A stretch of DNA of 50,896 nt from Comamonadaceae bacterium (GCA_029255645.1 JANLJE010000030.1:1-50896); one strand, 5' to 3'; positions 1 to 8,600 are shown, counted from the stretch's first letter. Notes: generated by a model not told the origin, from the letters alone. Numbers and translations: made by a program.

Positions 1-18
1 AGGCACCCCACCCCCTTC

Positions 19-54
19 AAACCCCCTGACCCAACCCATCGGTCCAGGGGGTTT
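19..54. terminator. Strong hairpin upstream of the SRP RNA, possible terminator
   Basis: An A3C5TG arm (from 19) pairs with a CAG5T3 arm (to 54) through about 13 base pairs with one bulge and an 8-9 base loop. No long T run follows on the plus strand, so it may end a gene lying left of the window, act in either direction, or be only a structured spacer. Confidence 0.4.
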
Positions 55-127
55 GGACCGTTTACTTCATCGCTCGGCAAACGTCCGAAAAGCACATCTG
101 GAAAGCCTTTCGGGAGGTGCTCTGTGC

Positions 128-133
128 TAGAAT
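128..133 (+). promoter_or_regulatory. -10 box of the SRP RNA promoter
   Basis: TAGAAT lies 8 bases before the first base of the SRP RNA stem, the expected distance for a sigma-70 start at about 140. No good -35 box is visible 16-18 bases upstream, so only the -10 is called. Confidence 0.45.
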
Positions 134-140
134 CGCACCC

Positions 141-236
141 GGCGGGTCTCCCCGCATTGCAGGATGGTGAATCTGGTCAGGTCCGGAAGGAAGCAGCCAC
201 AGCCATTATCTGCAAGTGCCGGGGGTTAGGCTCGCC
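141..236 (+). ncRNA. ffs: 4.5S RNA of the signal recognition particle
   Basis: This is the small bacterial SRP RNA, which binds Ffh and targets nascent inner-membrane proteins to FtsY and SecYEG. The near-invariant apical domain is present at about 176-200, with GGTCAGGTCCGGAAGGAAGC followed by AGCC, forming the symmetric internal loop and GGAA tetraloop that bind the Ffh M domain. The outer ends GGCG (141) and CGCC (233-236) close the rod. At about 96 nt it has the usual length. It sits directly upstream of dnaX. End points are placed from pairing and may be off by a few bases. Confidence 0.93.
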
Positions 237-265
237 ACTTTCTTTCATTTTCTGGATCTGAGTGC

Positions 266-1885
266 ATGAGCTATCAGGTTCTTGCCCGTAAGTGGCGTCC
301 CCGTAACTTCTCGACCCTGGTGGGTCAGGAACATGTGGTCAAGGCCCTGACCCATGCCTTGAACGAAAATCGCCTCCATCATGCGTATTTGTTCACGGGA
401 ACCCGGGGGGTGGGTAAAACCACCATTGCCCGTATTCTTGCCAAATCCCTCAATTGCGAAACCGGCGTTTCCTCGACTCCTTGCGGGCATTGTTCCGCTT
501 GCCAGGAAATCGATGCGGGACGTTTTGTGGATTTGCTGGAGGTGGATGCGGCGACCAATACCCGGGTCGAAGAGATGCGCCAGCTACTGGAGAACGCGAT
601 CTACGCCCCGACCCGGGGGCGATACAAGGTTTATGTCATCGACGAAGTGCATATGCTTTCCACTTCGGCTTTCAATGCCATGTTGAAGACCCTGGAGGAG
701 CCTCCAGAGCATGTCAAATTCATTCTTGCCACGACCGATCCCCAGAAAATTCCGGTGACGGTCCTCTCCCGCTGCCTGCAGTTCAACCTGAAACAGATGC
801 CTTTGCTGTCGATCGTCGAGCATCTCGAACGAATTCTGGTGGCAGAGGAAATTCCCTTCGATCAGGGCGCGCTGCAAGCGATTGCACGGGCAGCTGGCGG
901 CAGCATGCGTGATGCGCTTTCATTGCTGGATCAGGCGATTGCCCATGGTGCCGGACGGGTAGAGGCGCGGCTGGTGGGCGATATGCTGGGGACTGTGGAT
1001 AAGGATCATCTTTTTTCCCTGCTGGAAGCCTTGGCGAATCATCAAGGTGCGGCCATGCTGAGTGTGGCTGAGGAGATGCAGGAGCGCAGCTTGTCCTGTT
1101 CCAGTGCCTTGCAGGAACTGGCGGCATTACTGACCCATTTGCAAATGCAGCAACTGCTGGGATCGGCCTATCCGCAGGGGTTTCATGCGGATGAGCGCAT
1201 GGCGCGGCTGGCTCGGGATTTTTCCCCGGAGTTTGTTCAGCTGGCCTACCAGATCGTGATTCAAGGGCGTCAGGAGCTGGCGCTGGCACCCGACGAATAT
1301 AGTGGCTTTGTCATGGTGTTGTTGCGACTGCTGGCCTTTGCTCCGCTGGATGTCGCCGGGGGGCAGGCGTCTTTGCCACCGCCCGGGGATGCTCGCCAGC
1401 CGCTGAAACAGGTTCCGCGTGTGGACTTGGCCGGGCCTGATGCGTTGGAGCCGGAGTGCTCGGCAGGCACGCCGACGGTGGCTGTTGCTGCGGCAGATAA
1501 GGCAATGAGCCCGGACTGGCATGTCCTCCTGGATGGTTTGAACCTCACCGGCATGGCCCGTGAGTTGGCCCAGCACTGCGATTTGATTGCCCGGGATGAG
1601 GGGAGTTGCCAGCTGCGCCTGTCGCCGGCACACAAACATCTACTTTTCAAGCCGGCTCAAGATCGATTGCAACAGGTTTTGAGTGAGTATTTCAAGAAGC
1701 CAGTGCAGCTTCGCATCGACATTGCCGACATGGAGCGGGCAACGCCCGCCCAGGCAGCTGAACAGCTCCGCAAGGAACGCCAGGAAATGGCGGTTGCAGC
1801 CATCGAGCAGGATGCCTTCGTGCGTGATGCCATAGAATGTTTCGATGCCTCTTTGATAGAGGCTTCCATTAAACCCCTCGATTGA
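266..1885 (+). CDS. dnaX: DNA polymerase III subunits gamma/tau
   Basis: DnaX is the ATPase core of the clamp loader, which opens the beta clamp and links the polymerase cores. The 539-residue product begins with the DnaX-type N-terminus (SYQVLARKWRP). It has a Walker A GTRGVGKT (45-52), a zinc site with Cys64, 73, 76 and 79, a Walker B IDEVHML near 125-131 and the SRC sensor segment near 170. The C-terminal third is proline/alanine-rich before a tau-like domain V. It is shorter than E. coli tau (643 residues). I saw no obvious A-rich slippery heptamer of the E. coli kind, so a separate gamma form is not supported. Next come ebfC and recR, a conserved order. Confidence 0.96.
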   Translation: MSYQVLARKWRPRNFSTLVGQEHVVKALTHALNENRLHHAYLFTGTRGVGKTTIARILAKSLNCETGVSSTPCGHCSACQEIDAGRFVDLLEVDAATNTRVEEMRQLLENAIYAPTRGRYKVYVIDEVHMLSTSAFNAMLKTLEEPPEHVKFILATTDPQKIPVTVLSRCLQFNLKQMPLLSIVEHLERILVAEEIPFDQGALQAIARAAGGSMRDALSLLDQAIAHGAGRVEARLVGDMLGTVDKDHLFSLLEALANHQGAAMLSVAEEMQERSLSCSSALQELAALLTHLQMQQLLGSAYPQGFHADERMARLARDFSPEFVQLAYQIVIQGRQELALAPDEYSGFVMVLLRLLAFAPLDVAGGQASLPPPGDARQPLKQVPRVDLAGPDALEPECSAGTPTVAVAAADKAMSPDWHVLLDGLNLTGMARELAQHCDLIARDEGSCQLRLSPAHKHLLFKPAQDRLQQVLSEYFKKPVQLRIDIADMERATPAQAAEQLRKERQEMAVAAIEQDAFVRDAIECFDASLIEASIKPLD

Positions 1886-1900
1886 CAGGAGAAAGTCAGA

Positions 1901-2224
1901 ATGATGAAAGGTGGGATTGCTGGCCTGATGAAACAGGCTCAGAGCATGCAGGCCAATATGGCCAAGGCCCAGGAAGAGTTGGCGCAGATGGAGGTCGAGG
2001 GACAGGCGGGGGCCGGCATGGTCAAGGTCACCATGACCTGCAGCCACGACATCCGCCGGGTTTCCATCGATCCGTCCGTGCTGGATGACAAGGAGATGCT
2101 GGAAGATTTGCTGGCCGCAGCCTTCAATGATGCGGTCCGGCGGAGCGAGGTGCTGAGCAAGGAAAAAATGGCTGGATTCACGGCGGGCTTGAATCTGCCG
2201 CCTGGTTTCAAATTGCCGTTCTGA
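1901..2224 (+). CDS. ebfC: Nucleoid-associated protein, YbaB/EbfC family
   Basis: The 107-residue protein has the YbaB/EbfC pattern: a methionine-rich start ([17 protein letters not shown]), a long helix, then the central segment with the family-typical [18 protein letters not shown], and a C-terminal helix. Family members are dimeric tweezer-shaped DNA-binding proteins of the nucleoid. AGGAG lies 10 bases before ATG 1901, 15 bases after dnaX. It is probably in one transcript with dnaX and recR; this trio is linked in many bacteria. Confidence 0.93.
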   Translation: MMKGGIAGLMKQAQSMQANMAKAQEELAQMEVEGQAGAGMVKVTMTCSHDIRRVSIDPSVLDDKEMLEDLLAAAFNDAVRRSEVLSKEKMAGFTAGLNLPPGFKLPF

Positions 2225-2229
2225 TTTCC

Positions 2230-2829
2230 GTGACGCCGTCACCCTTGGAGGGCCTGATTCAGGCCCTTCGTTGCCTGCCCGGTGTTGGTCCCAAGTCGGC
2301 CCAGCGCATGGCTTATCATCTGTTGCAGCATGAACGCAAAGGGGCGGCTGCCCTGGCCTCTGCTTTGAGCCGTGCCTTGCAGGATTTGCAGCATTGCCAG
2401 CGCTGCAACAATTTTTCCGAGACGCCGTTGTGCGAGCGCTGTGCTTCTCCCCGGCGGGATGCCAGCTTGCTGTGTATCGTCGAGTCCCCCGTGGACATGA
2501 ACGTGATGGAACAGACGATGGCCTATCAGGGTCTCTATTACGTCATCATGGGGCGGATTTCGCCTCTGGATGGGGTGGGTGTCAAGCAGCTGGGGATGGA
2601 TCGCTTGATGCATCGGGTGCTGGATGGCCTGGTCCAGGAGGTCATTCTGGCGACTAATTACACCAATGAAGGCGAGGCGACGGCTCACTACATTGCCAGC
2701 TTGCTGGAGGAAAAAGGTATACGTGTCAGTCGCTTGGCGCGAGGGGTTCCAGTAGGTGGCGAACTGGAGTATGTCGATGCAGGAACGCTGGCGCAAGCCT
2801 TCAGGGAAAGACGGCTGGTGGAGCGCTGA
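2230..2829 (+). CDS. recR: Recombination mediator RecR
   Basis: RecR works with RecO and RecF to load RecA on SSB-coated gaps. The 199-residue length is standard. A helix-hairpin-helix ([13 protein letters not shown], about 16-28) is followed by a C4 zinc finger with Cys56, 59, 68 and 71 and a Toprim domain starting near LLCIVE at 80. The start is GTG at 2230, five bases after ebfC stops; no in-frame ATG gives the HhH region, so GTG is the credible start. It closes the dnaX-ebfC-recR group; a new promoter follows it. Confidence 0.95.
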   Translation: MTPSPLEGLIQALRCLPGVGPKSAQRMAYHLLQHERKGAAALASALSRALQDLQHCQRCNNFSETPLCERCASPRRDASLLCIVESPVDMNVMEQTMAYQGLYYVIMGRISPLDGVGVKQLGMDRLMHRVLDGLVQEVILATNYTNEGEATAHYIASLLEEKGIRVSRLARGVPVGGELEYVDAGTLAQAFRERRLVER

Positions 2830-2839
2830 GCAAGGCGTT

Positions 2840-2869
2840 TTTACATGGGCCCTTTGCTTGACGTATAAT
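2840..2869 (+). promoter_or_regulatory. Sigma-70 promoter for petABC
   Basis: TTTACA at 2840-2845 and TATAAT at 2864-2869 are separated by 18 bases. They lie between recR (stop 2829) and petA (start 2913), giving a leader of about 37 bases. The -10 is a perfect consensus and the -35 matches at five of six bases. Confidence 0.7.
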
Positions 2870-2912
2870 CGAAAAGTTTGGTTTATCTGGTTAAACATTA
2901 GGGATCAGCGCT

Positions 2913-3509
2913 ATGAGCAATCAACAAAAAGTGGACTGTGGCAGGCGGCGATTGATTGTCGCCACTGCCGCGGTCGGGGGTGTGGGTGCGTTGGCGGTCC
3001 TGGTGCCGTTCGTGTCCACCATGCTTCCGTCCGAGCGAGCCAAAGCGGCCGGAGCCCCGGTCGAAGTGGATATCAGCAAGCTCGAACCCGGGCAGATGCT
3101 GACCGTCGAATGGCGGGGCAAGCCGGTCTGGATCGTCAATCGCACCCAGGCCATGCTGGATACCTTGCCGCAGTTGAATGGCGAGGTCGCTGATCCCCAG
3201 TCCGATCGCCAGCAACAACCCGAGTATTGCAAGAACCAGCACCGCTCCATCAAGCCCGAAATCCTGGTTGCAGTGGGTATCTGCACCCATCTGGGCTGCT
3301 CTCCCTCCTCCAAGTTCAAGCCTGGTGTCGATGAAGGCATGACCCCTGACTGGAAGGGCGGCTTCCTCTGCCCCTGTCACGGTTCCACCTTTGACCTGGC
3401 GGGTCGCGTCTTCAAGGCCAAGCCTGCGCCGACCAATCTGGAAATCCCGTTGCATATGTACCTCTCCGATACCCGCATTCTCATCGGCGAAGACAAGAAG
3501 GGGGCTTAA
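2913..3509 (+). CDS. petA: Ubiquinol-cytochrome c reductase, Rieske iron-sulfur subunit
   Basis: This is the [2Fe-2S] subunit of complex III, taking one electron from quinol at the Qo site and passing it to cytochrome c1. The 198-residue protein has a Tat-type N-terminus (RRRL at 11-14) leading into a single transmembrane anchor (about 15-36). The cluster loops are CTHLGC (Cys124, His126, Cys129) and CPCHGS (Cys153, Cys155, His156, Ser158); 124/153-type and 129/155-type cysteines supply the two ligands and the disulfide. It heads petABC, with three bases before petB. Confidence 0.97.
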   Translation: MSNQQKVDCGRRRLIVATAAVGGVGALAVLVPFVSTMLPSERAKAAGAPVEVDISKLEPGQMLTVEWRGKPVWIVNRTQAMLDTLPQLNGEVADPQSDRQQQPEYCKNQHRSIKPEILVAVGICTHLGCSPSSKFKPGVDEGMTPDWKGGFLCPCHGSTFDLAGRVFKAKPAPTNLEIPLHMYLSDTRILIGEDKKGA

Positions 3510-3512
3510 AGC

Positions 3513-4814
3513 ATGGCTAATACTAATTTCGAGAAATACAAGTCTGACGGCTCCCTGGGTGGCAATCTGCTGGAATGGGTGGACGCCCGTTTTCCCGTCA
3601 CCGCCCTGTGGAAGGGGCATCTGTCGGAGTACTACGCGCCCAAGAACTTCAATTTCTGGTACTTCTTCGGCTCTCTGGCCCTGCTGGTGCTGGTGATCCA
3701 GATCGTGACCGGCATCTTCCTGGTCATGCACTACAAGCCGGATGCTTCCCTCAATGCGGCCGGCATTCCCGTGGCATTTGCCAGCGTCGAATACATCATG
3801 CGCGATGTACCCTGGGGCTGGTTGGTGCGTTACATGCACTCCACCGGGGCCTCGGCCTTCTTCATCGTGGTGTACCTGCACATGTTCCGTGGCATGTTGT
3901 ACGGCTCTTACCGCAAGCCCCGCGAACTGATCTGGGTGTTCGGTGTGCTGATCTTCCTGATGCTGATGGCAGAAGCTTTCTTCGGTTACCTGCTGCCTTG
4001 GGGCCAGATGTCCTTTTGGGGGGCTCAGGTGATCGTGAACCTGTTCAGTGCCATTCCCTTGATCGGCGAGCCGCTGTCGATCTGGGTGCGTGGCGACTTC
4101 GTGATTGGCGATGCCACCCTGAACCGCTTCTTCTCCTTCCATGTGATTGCCATTCCCCTCGTCCTGGTCGGCCTCGTCGTGGCCCACCTCATGGCCTTGC
4201 ACGAAGTGGGTTCGAACAACCCCGATGGCGTGGAAATCAAGAACAAGAAGGATGAGAAGGGCATTCCCCTGGATGGCATCCCCTTTCATCCCTACTACAC
4301 CGTCAAGGATATCGTCGGTGTGGTGGTGTTCCTGATGGTGTTCTCCGTGGTGGTGTTCTTTACCCCCGAGGGCGGCGGTTACTTCCTGGAATACAACAAC
4401 TTCTTCCCGGCCGACCCTCTGAAAACGCCGCCGCACATCGCGCCGGTCTGGTACTTCACGCCCTACTACTCCGTGTTGCGGGCCATGGTCTGGAACTTCT
4501 TCGGCGTCGATGCCAAGTTCTGGGGGGTGGTGGGCATGGGGGCCTCCGTGCTGGTGTTTGCCTTCTTGCCCTGGCTCGATCGCTCCCCGGTCAAGTCCAT
4601 CCGTTATCGCGGTCCCATCTACAAGTCTTTCCTGACTGCCTTTGTAATCTGCTTCTTCGTTCTGGGCTATCTGGGAACCCAGCCTCCCAGCTACTGGGGT
4701 GAAAAGGTGTCGCAGGTTTGCACGGTGATCTATTTCGCCTTCTTCCTGTTGATGCCCTGGTATTCCAAGATCGACAAGTACAAACCCGAACCGGAAAGGG
4801 TCACCTGGAAATGA
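3513..4814 (+). CDS. petB: Cytochrome b of the bc1 complex
   Basis: This multi-span membrane subunit carries hemes bL and bH and forms the Qo and Qi quinone sites. The 433 residues fit a full-length fused cytochrome b with eight helices. Heme ligands are visible as His pairs in the second and fourth helices (VRYMHSTGAS with VVYLHMFRG, and FSFHVIAIP with VVAHLMALH). The Qo motif reads PVWY (in HIAPVWYFTP) where mitochondrial and many bacterial proteins have PEWY. Start ATG 3513 lies three bases after petA; the stop overlaps the petC start (ATGA). Confidence 0.97.
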   Translation: MANTNFEKYKSDGSLGGNLLEWVDARFPVTALWKGHLSEYYAPKNFNFWYFFGSLALLVLVIQIVTGIFLVMHYKPDASLNAAGIPVAFASVEYIMRDVPWGWLVRYMHSTGASAFFIVVYLHMFRGMLYGSYRKPRELIWVFGVLIFLMLMAEAFFGYLLPWGQMSFWGAQVIVNLFSAIPLIGEPLSIWVRGDFVIGDATLNRFFSFHVIAIPLVLVGLVVAHLMALHEVGSNNPDGVEIKNKKDEKGIPLDGIPFHPYYTVKDIVGVVVFLMVFSVVVFFTPEGGGYFLEYNNFFPADPLKTPPHIAPVWYFTPYYSVLRAMVWNFFGVDAKFWGVVGMGASVLVFAFLPWLDRSPVKSIRYRGPIYKSFLTAFVICFFVLGYLGTQPPSYWGEKVSQVCTVIYFAFFLLMPWYSKIDKYKPEPERVTWK

Positions 4815-5539
4815 AAACCATGCGTAAGCTGAAAACGCTGCTTGCAGCACTGTTGATTGCGCCCACCCTGGCTTTTGCTGCCGGCGCCTCCCTTCATCTG
4901 GATCAGGCCCCTGACGTCTCCGGCGACAAGGCTGCGCTGCAAAATGGAGCCAAGCTGTTCGTCAATTACTGCCTCACCTGTCATGGTGCCAGCCAGCTGC
5001 GTTACAACAAGCTGCTGGATCTGGGGCTGACCGAGCAGCAGATCAAGGACAATCTGATGTTTGCTGCCAACAAGCTTGGCGAGCAGATGACGGTAGCTCT
5101 GCGACCTGCGGATGCCAAGAAATGGTTTGGTGTGGCTCCCCCCGATCTTAGCCTGGTTGCGCGGGCTCGCGCTTCTGCCGATGGTAGCGGTGCCGACTGG
5201 CTCTACACCTACCTGCGCAGCTTCTACCGGGACGACAAGCGCCCCACCGGCTGGAACAATGTGATTTTTGCGAATGTCGGCATGCCGCACATCCTGTATG
5301 AACTGCAAGGCGAGCAGGTGCTGGGCCCCGACCACAAGCTGACCCTGGCGGTTCCCGGCAAGCTCTCCCCTGCCGAGTATGATGCCCAGGTCCGCGATCT
5401 GGTCGGTTTCCTGGTCTGGATGGGTGAGCCTACCGCTGGCCTGCGCAAACAACTGGGGATTGCCGTCCTGCTGTTCCTGAGCATCCTGCTCGTGCTGTCC
5501 TACGCACTGAAGAAGGAATACTGGAAAGACATTCACTAA
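4811..5539 (+). CDS. petC: Cytochrome c1 of the bc1 complex
   Basis: This heme c subunit accepts electrons from the Rieske protein and passes them to soluble cytochrome c. The 242-residue product has a Sec signal peptide (about 1-22, ending AFA), a CLTCH heme motif with the family's NYCLTCHGASQLRYN context, a distal Met in GMPHILYE, and a C-terminal transmembrane anchor (VLLFLSILLVLSYALKKEYW). The reading frame is open upstream to 4718, inside petB, but the signal peptide and the ATGA overlap at 4811-4814 fix the start; ATG 4820 is a weaker alternative. Confidence 0.96.
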   Translation: MKTMRKLKTLLAALLIAPTLAFAAGASLHLDQAPDVSGDKAALQNGAKLFVNYCLTCHGASQLRYNKLLDLGLTEQQIKDNLMFAANKLGEQMTVALRPADAKKWFGVAPPDLSLVARARASADGSGADWLYTYLRSFYRDDKRPTGWNNVIFANVGMPHILYELQGEQVLGPDHKLTLAVPGKLSPAEYDAQVRDLVGFLVWMGEPTAGLRKQLGIAVLLFLSILLVLSYALKKEYWKDIH

Positions 5540-5556
5540 ATCCTTCTTTTTCATTG

Positions 5557-5600
5557 CGGCATCGCTTTCCGGATTTTCGGGGGCGATGCCGAATATTTTT
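5557..5600 (+). terminator. Rho-independent terminator after petABC
   Basis: CGGCATCGC (5557-5565) pairs perfectly with GCGATGCCG (5583-5591), followed by AATATTTTT. It lies 18 bases after the petC stop and separates petABC from sspA. Confidence 0.75.
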
Positions 5601-5614
5601 CAGGTCTAGCTGCC

Positions 5615-6211
5615 ATGATGATTCTCTATTCCGGGACTACCTGTCCTTTCAGTCACCGTTGCCGCATCGTGCTTTTTGAAAAGGGCATGGATTTCCAGGT
5701 CATCGACGTGGATATGTTCAACAAACCCGAAGATCTGGCGGCCATCAACCCGCACAACCGGGTTCCCGTATTGGTCGAGCGTGATCTGGTACTGTATGAA
5801 CCCAATATCATCAATGAATATATCGATGAGCGTTTCCCGCATCCGCAGCTGATGCCGGCCGACCCGATCATGCGGGCCCGGGCGCGCCAGCTGCTGTCGG
5901 GGATGGAGCGCGAGATTTTCTCCTTCATCGAACCCATCGAAAAGAATCTCAAGTCTGCGGACAAGGCCCGTCAGGAAATTGCGGCCCGGCTGACCGAGCT
6001 GACCCCCATTTTCAGCAAGCAGAAGTTCATGCTCGGGGATGATTTCTCCATGCTCGATGTCGCGGTAGCCCCCCTGCTGTGGCGTCTGGATCACTATGGA
6101 ATTGATCTGGGCAAGCATGCCGCGCCCTTGATGAAGTACGCCGAACGTATTTTCAGCCGTCAGGGTTTCATCGACGCCCTGACACCCTCCGAAAAGGCCA
6201 TGCGCAAATAA
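5615..6211 (+). CDS. sspA: Stringent starvation protein A homolog, GST fold
   Basis: SspA binds RNA polymerase and affects transcription in stationary phase and stress. The 198-residue product has an N-terminal thioredoxin-like half (YSGTTCPFSHRCRIVL, 5-20; conserved NRVPVLVERDLVLYE) and an all-helical GST C-terminal half. It lacks a clear catalytic GST Ser/Tyr arrangement, as in SspA. Placement after petABC and directly before sspB, with a one-base TAATG overlap, is the usual betaproteobacterial arrangement and supports SspA over a generic GST. ATG 5615 and ATG 5618 are both possible starts. Confidence 0.9.
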   Translation: MMILYSGTTCPFSHRCRIVLFEKGMDFQVIDVDMFNKPEDLAAINPHNRVPVLVERDLVLYEPNIINEYIDERFPHPQLMPADPIMRARARQLLSGMEREIFSFIEPIEKNLKSADKARQEIAARLTELTPIFSKQKFMLGDDFSMLDVAVAPLLWRLDHYGIDLGKHAAPLMKYAERIFSRQGFIDALTPSEKAMRK

Positions 6212-6630
6212 TGGATTTCAGCCAGTCTCCTCCCGATTTACCCTCTACCAAGCCTTATCTGTTTCAGGCGATCTGGGATTGGTGCAACGATAATGGCTTT
6301 ACGCCCTACATGGCGGTGCAAGTGGATGGTAGCTGCCGTGTGCCACCCGAGTTCGTCAAGGATGGGCAGATCGTCTTGAACGTGGGAATGGAGGCGACCC
6401 AGGGCCTGCAGATCAACCACGAGTGCATCAGCTTCAAGGCCCGTTTTGCTGGGGTGCCCCGGGATATTTACGTCCCTGTCGCCCGGGTGTCGGCCATTTA
6501 TGCTCGCGAGAACGGGACGGGGATGGCGTTTGAGGTGGAGGAGACGTCGCTGACCCCGAGGGCGTCCGATGAACCGGAAGCTCCGACGCCTGCCGGTACG
6601 GGGCGATCACATTTGCAGCGCATCAAGTAA
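6211..6630 (+). CDS. sspB: ClpXP protease specificity-enhancing factor SspB
   Basis: SspB tethers ssrA-tagged and other substrates to ClpX. The 139-residue product has the expected short N-terminus (PSTKPYLFQAIWDWCNDNG), the substrate-binding fold with TPYMAVQV and the motif ATQGLQINHECISFKARF, then a variable linker. The end (GRSHLQRIK) matches the ClpX-docking tail, which in the family is a short hydrophobic-basic C-terminal peptide. The start overlaps the sspA stop by one base, so the two are probably translationally coupled. Confidence 0.93.
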   Translation: MDFSQSPPDLPSTKPYLFQAIWDWCNDNGFTPYMAVQVDGSCRVPPEFVKDGQIVLNVGMEATQGLQINHECISFKARFAGVPRDIYVPVARVSAIYARENGTGMAFEVEETSLTPRASDEPEAPTPAGTGRSHLQRIK

Positions 6631-6640
6631 GCAGATCGTG

Positions 6641-6667
6641 CCCCGCCTTGGAGCGGGGTTTTTTTTC
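6641..6667 (+). terminator. Rho-independent terminator after sspAB
   Basis: CCCCGC (6641-6646) and GCGGGG (6653-6658) form a hairpin followed by eight T residues, ten bases after the sspB stop. This is a textbook intrinsic terminator. Confidence 0.88.
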
Positions 6668-6774
6668 ATGCACCATTCTGGATCATGCGCACCCCCACCA
6701 ATGCTGGAACTGTCGATGGCATGGGCATTGCTAAAGGCAGAGCCTGTCATTGAAAATGATCCGTGGAGGAGACG

Positions 6775-7761
6775 ATGAATTTTGCCCTGTATATCAAGGA
6801 GATCGGGCGTGGTGCGGCGGGATCGACGAACCTCGGCCGGGAAGAGGCAGAGCAACTGTATGCCGCCATCCTCGATGGAGGCGTGCCCGACCTCGAACTT
6901 GGGGCGATCATGCTTGCCCTGCGCATGAAGGGCGAGTCGCGCGATGAAATGTCCGGTTTTCTCCGGGCCGTGGACTCCCGCATCCATGCGCTTGATCGTC
7001 CTGCCGTGGAGGCCCGTCCGATTGTCTTGCCCTCTTACAATGGGGCGCGCAAGGGGGCCAATCTGACCCCGCTTCTGGCGCTGATGCTGCAGCGCTTTGG
7101 TGTTCCTGTCCTGGTCCATGGACTCCTGGAGGGATTTGGGCGGGTGAGTTCGGGCCGGGTATTGCGTGAGTTGGGGGTCATGCCGGCTAGCACGCTGGGA
7201 CAGGTCCAGTTGAGCCTGGAAAAGGAAGGGCTTGCATTTGCGCCGCTATCGATTCTTTGTCCCGGTTTGTCGGATCAACTGGCACTACGGGCACGTCTGG
7301 GACTACGCAATTGTGCGCACAGCCTGGTGAAGATGCTCGATCCTTTTCGCGGTGAAGGCGTTTTGATCGCAGCCGCCACCCATCCTCCCTACCTGGACTT
7401 GATGCGGGATTTGTTGCTGGAAAAAAATCAGGAGGCATTACTCTTGCGGGCGACAGAGGGCGAGCCCTTTGCCAATCCCAAGCGTCGGCCAAAGATCGAG
7501 CATATCCGTGCGGGAGTCTGTACCACCCTTTTCGAGGCCGAGCACGACAGCATCAAGTCGCTGCCCCATTTGCCGGAAGAGGCCGATGCCAGGACGACGG
7601 CGCAATGGACGGCGCGTGTTCTGGATGGTCGTCTGCCGTTGCCTTTGCCGCTTGCCAACCAACTGGTCTGCTGTCTCCATGCGAGCGGCTATGCTCGCAA
7701 CTTCAACGAGGCCAAGGCATTGGTGGCCGTTGAGGCCAAGGCGCAAGGCTTGAGTATCTGA
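6775..7761 (+). CDS. ybiB: DNA-binding protein YbiB, anthranilate phosphoribosyltransferase fold (TrpD2)
   Basis: The 328-residue protein has a glycosyltransferase family 3 N-terminal helical domain (about 1-70) and a C-terminal alpha/beta domain resembling TrpD (SYNGARKGANLTPLLALML), but not the full PRPP-binding signature of anthranilate phosphoribosyltransferase. Recalled family knowledge: E. coli YbiB (TrpD2) is a dimeric DNA-binding protein of the LexA-linked stress network without TrpD activity. ATG 6775 is preferred for its GGAGGA; an in-frame GTG at 6763 would add four residues. Calling it a nucleic-acid binder rests on the family, not on a visible motif. Confidence 0.82.
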   Translation: MNFALYIKEIGRGAAGSTNLGREEAEQLYAAILDGGVPDLELGAIMLALRMKGESRDEMSGFLRAVDSRIHALDRPAVEARPIVLPSYNGARKGANLTPLLALMLQRFGVPVLVHGLLEGFGRVSSGRVLRELGVMPASTLGQVQLSLEKEGLAFAPLSILCPGLSDQLALRARLGLRNCAHSLVKMLDPFRGEGVLIAAATHPPYLDLMRDLLLEKNQEALLLRATEGEPFANPKRRPKIEHIRAGVCTTLFEAEHDSIKSLPHLPEEADARTTAQWTARVLDGRLPLPLPLANQLVCCLHASGYARNFNEAKALVAVEAKAQGLSI

Positions 7762-7774
7762 TGGGGCGTTTTTC

Positions 7775-8152
7775 ATGCGACTGAGGCGTCGCGGTCTGGT
7801 GCTTCTGGGTCATGGCGCACGAGATCCGGAATGGGCTGAGCCGCTGCGGGATGTGCGGCGGCGGATTCAGGCGCAGATCCCGACAGCCCGGATCGAGTTG
7901 GCGTTTCTGGAGTTCATGGAGCCCGATCTGGAGGCCGTGGTCACCGCCCTGGTGGCCGAGGGCTGCGCAAGCATAACGGTGCTCCCCATGTTCATCGCCC
8001 AAGGGGGGCATCTCAAGCGGGATCTCCCCGTCACGGTCGCGCATCTGCAGGCTGTCCATCCCTGCACCGTGATCGAACTGGGTTCGGCCATCGGTACCGC
8101 CGAACCTGTCCTTGCCGCCATGGCTGACTACGCGGGTCAATTACTGGATTAG
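7775..8152 (+). CDS. cbiX: Short CbiX/SirB-type sirohydrochlorin chelatase
   Basis: The 125-residue protein matches the single-domain CbiX-small chelatases that insert Co or Fe into sirohydrochlorin for cobalamin or siroheme. Visible signs are the N-terminal LVLLGHGARDPEW, whose His is the metal-site residue, the segment IELAFLEFMEPDLE, and a second-His region VLPMFIAQGGHLKRDLP. The metal cannot be told from sequence. The gene starts 13 bases after ybiB, so a shared transcript is likely, and converges on a minus-strand gene ten bases beyond its stop. Confidence 0.88.
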   Translation: MRLRRRGLVLLGHGARDPEWAEPLRDVRRRIQAQIPTARIELAFLEFMEPDLEAVVTALVAEGCASITVLPMFIAQGGHLKRDLPVTVAHLQAVHPCTVIELGSAIGTAEPVLAAMADYAGQLLD

Positions 8153-8162
8153 CGGGTTGTGG

Positions 8163-8429
8163 CTACTGAGTGGGGAGTGGATAGGTCGCCTGCAGGTGCT
8201 GGTATGCCAGTTTGAAACGCAGCGTTTTTTCCCAATCCCCCTGCGCCATGGCCTGATTGAGGTTGTCCAGCGCCATCTCATGCAGGCAGCCAATGCCCTC
8301 TGGGGTTTTGAGTAGCTCATTGCTGAGCTCTGCCGCCACGATGACGGGAATGTGTTCATGTTCTGCAATGGCTTCGATTCCGGAGCAATCCAGATCGCAG
8401 AAATCAAGACAGTCTTTAAGTGAAAGCAT
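8163..8429 (-). CDS. Conserved hypothetical protein, 88 residues
   Basis: I do not recognise a named family. The start at 8429 is chosen for a very strong GGAGGAG seven bases upstream; the open frame continues further but without a better site. The product is soluble and acidic, with three cysteines in the first 20 residues (LSLKDCLDFCDLDCSG) and a helical middle (VIVAAELSNELLK). No signal peptide or membrane segment is visible. A clean start, normal codon use and isolation between convergent cbiX and the next minus-strand gene argue it is real. It could be a small regulatory or adaptor protein, but nothing in the sequence decides this. Confidence 0.7.
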   Translation of the reverse strand: MLSLKDCLDFCDLDCSGIEAIAEHEHIPVIVAAELSNELLKTPEGIGCLHEMALDNLNQAMAQGDWEKTLRFKLAYQHLQATYPLPTQ

Positions 8430-8600
8430 CTTTTCTCCTCCTCCATGACTCGCCGTGTCGAAAGACCTTTCGCAGTCTGGGCTGCGATGGATGAAATCTG
8501 ATCCTGCCTTGCGCCTTGTCGTTGTTTTGGGTGGAGGCATATCTGGGTTATAGAGATTCATGCGCCCAAAGCCAAGGGGAAAATGAGAAAGGGCATCGGA

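Noticed and set aside
266-1885. Programmed frameshift in dnaX giving gamma
   Set aside because: No A-rich slippery heptamer with downstream hairpin of the E. coli kind was seen by eye.
2898-4850. Very long minus-strand frame opposite petABC
   Set aside because: It is antisense to three certain genes; the His/Asp/Glu-rich product is typical of complementary frames in GC-rich coding DNA.
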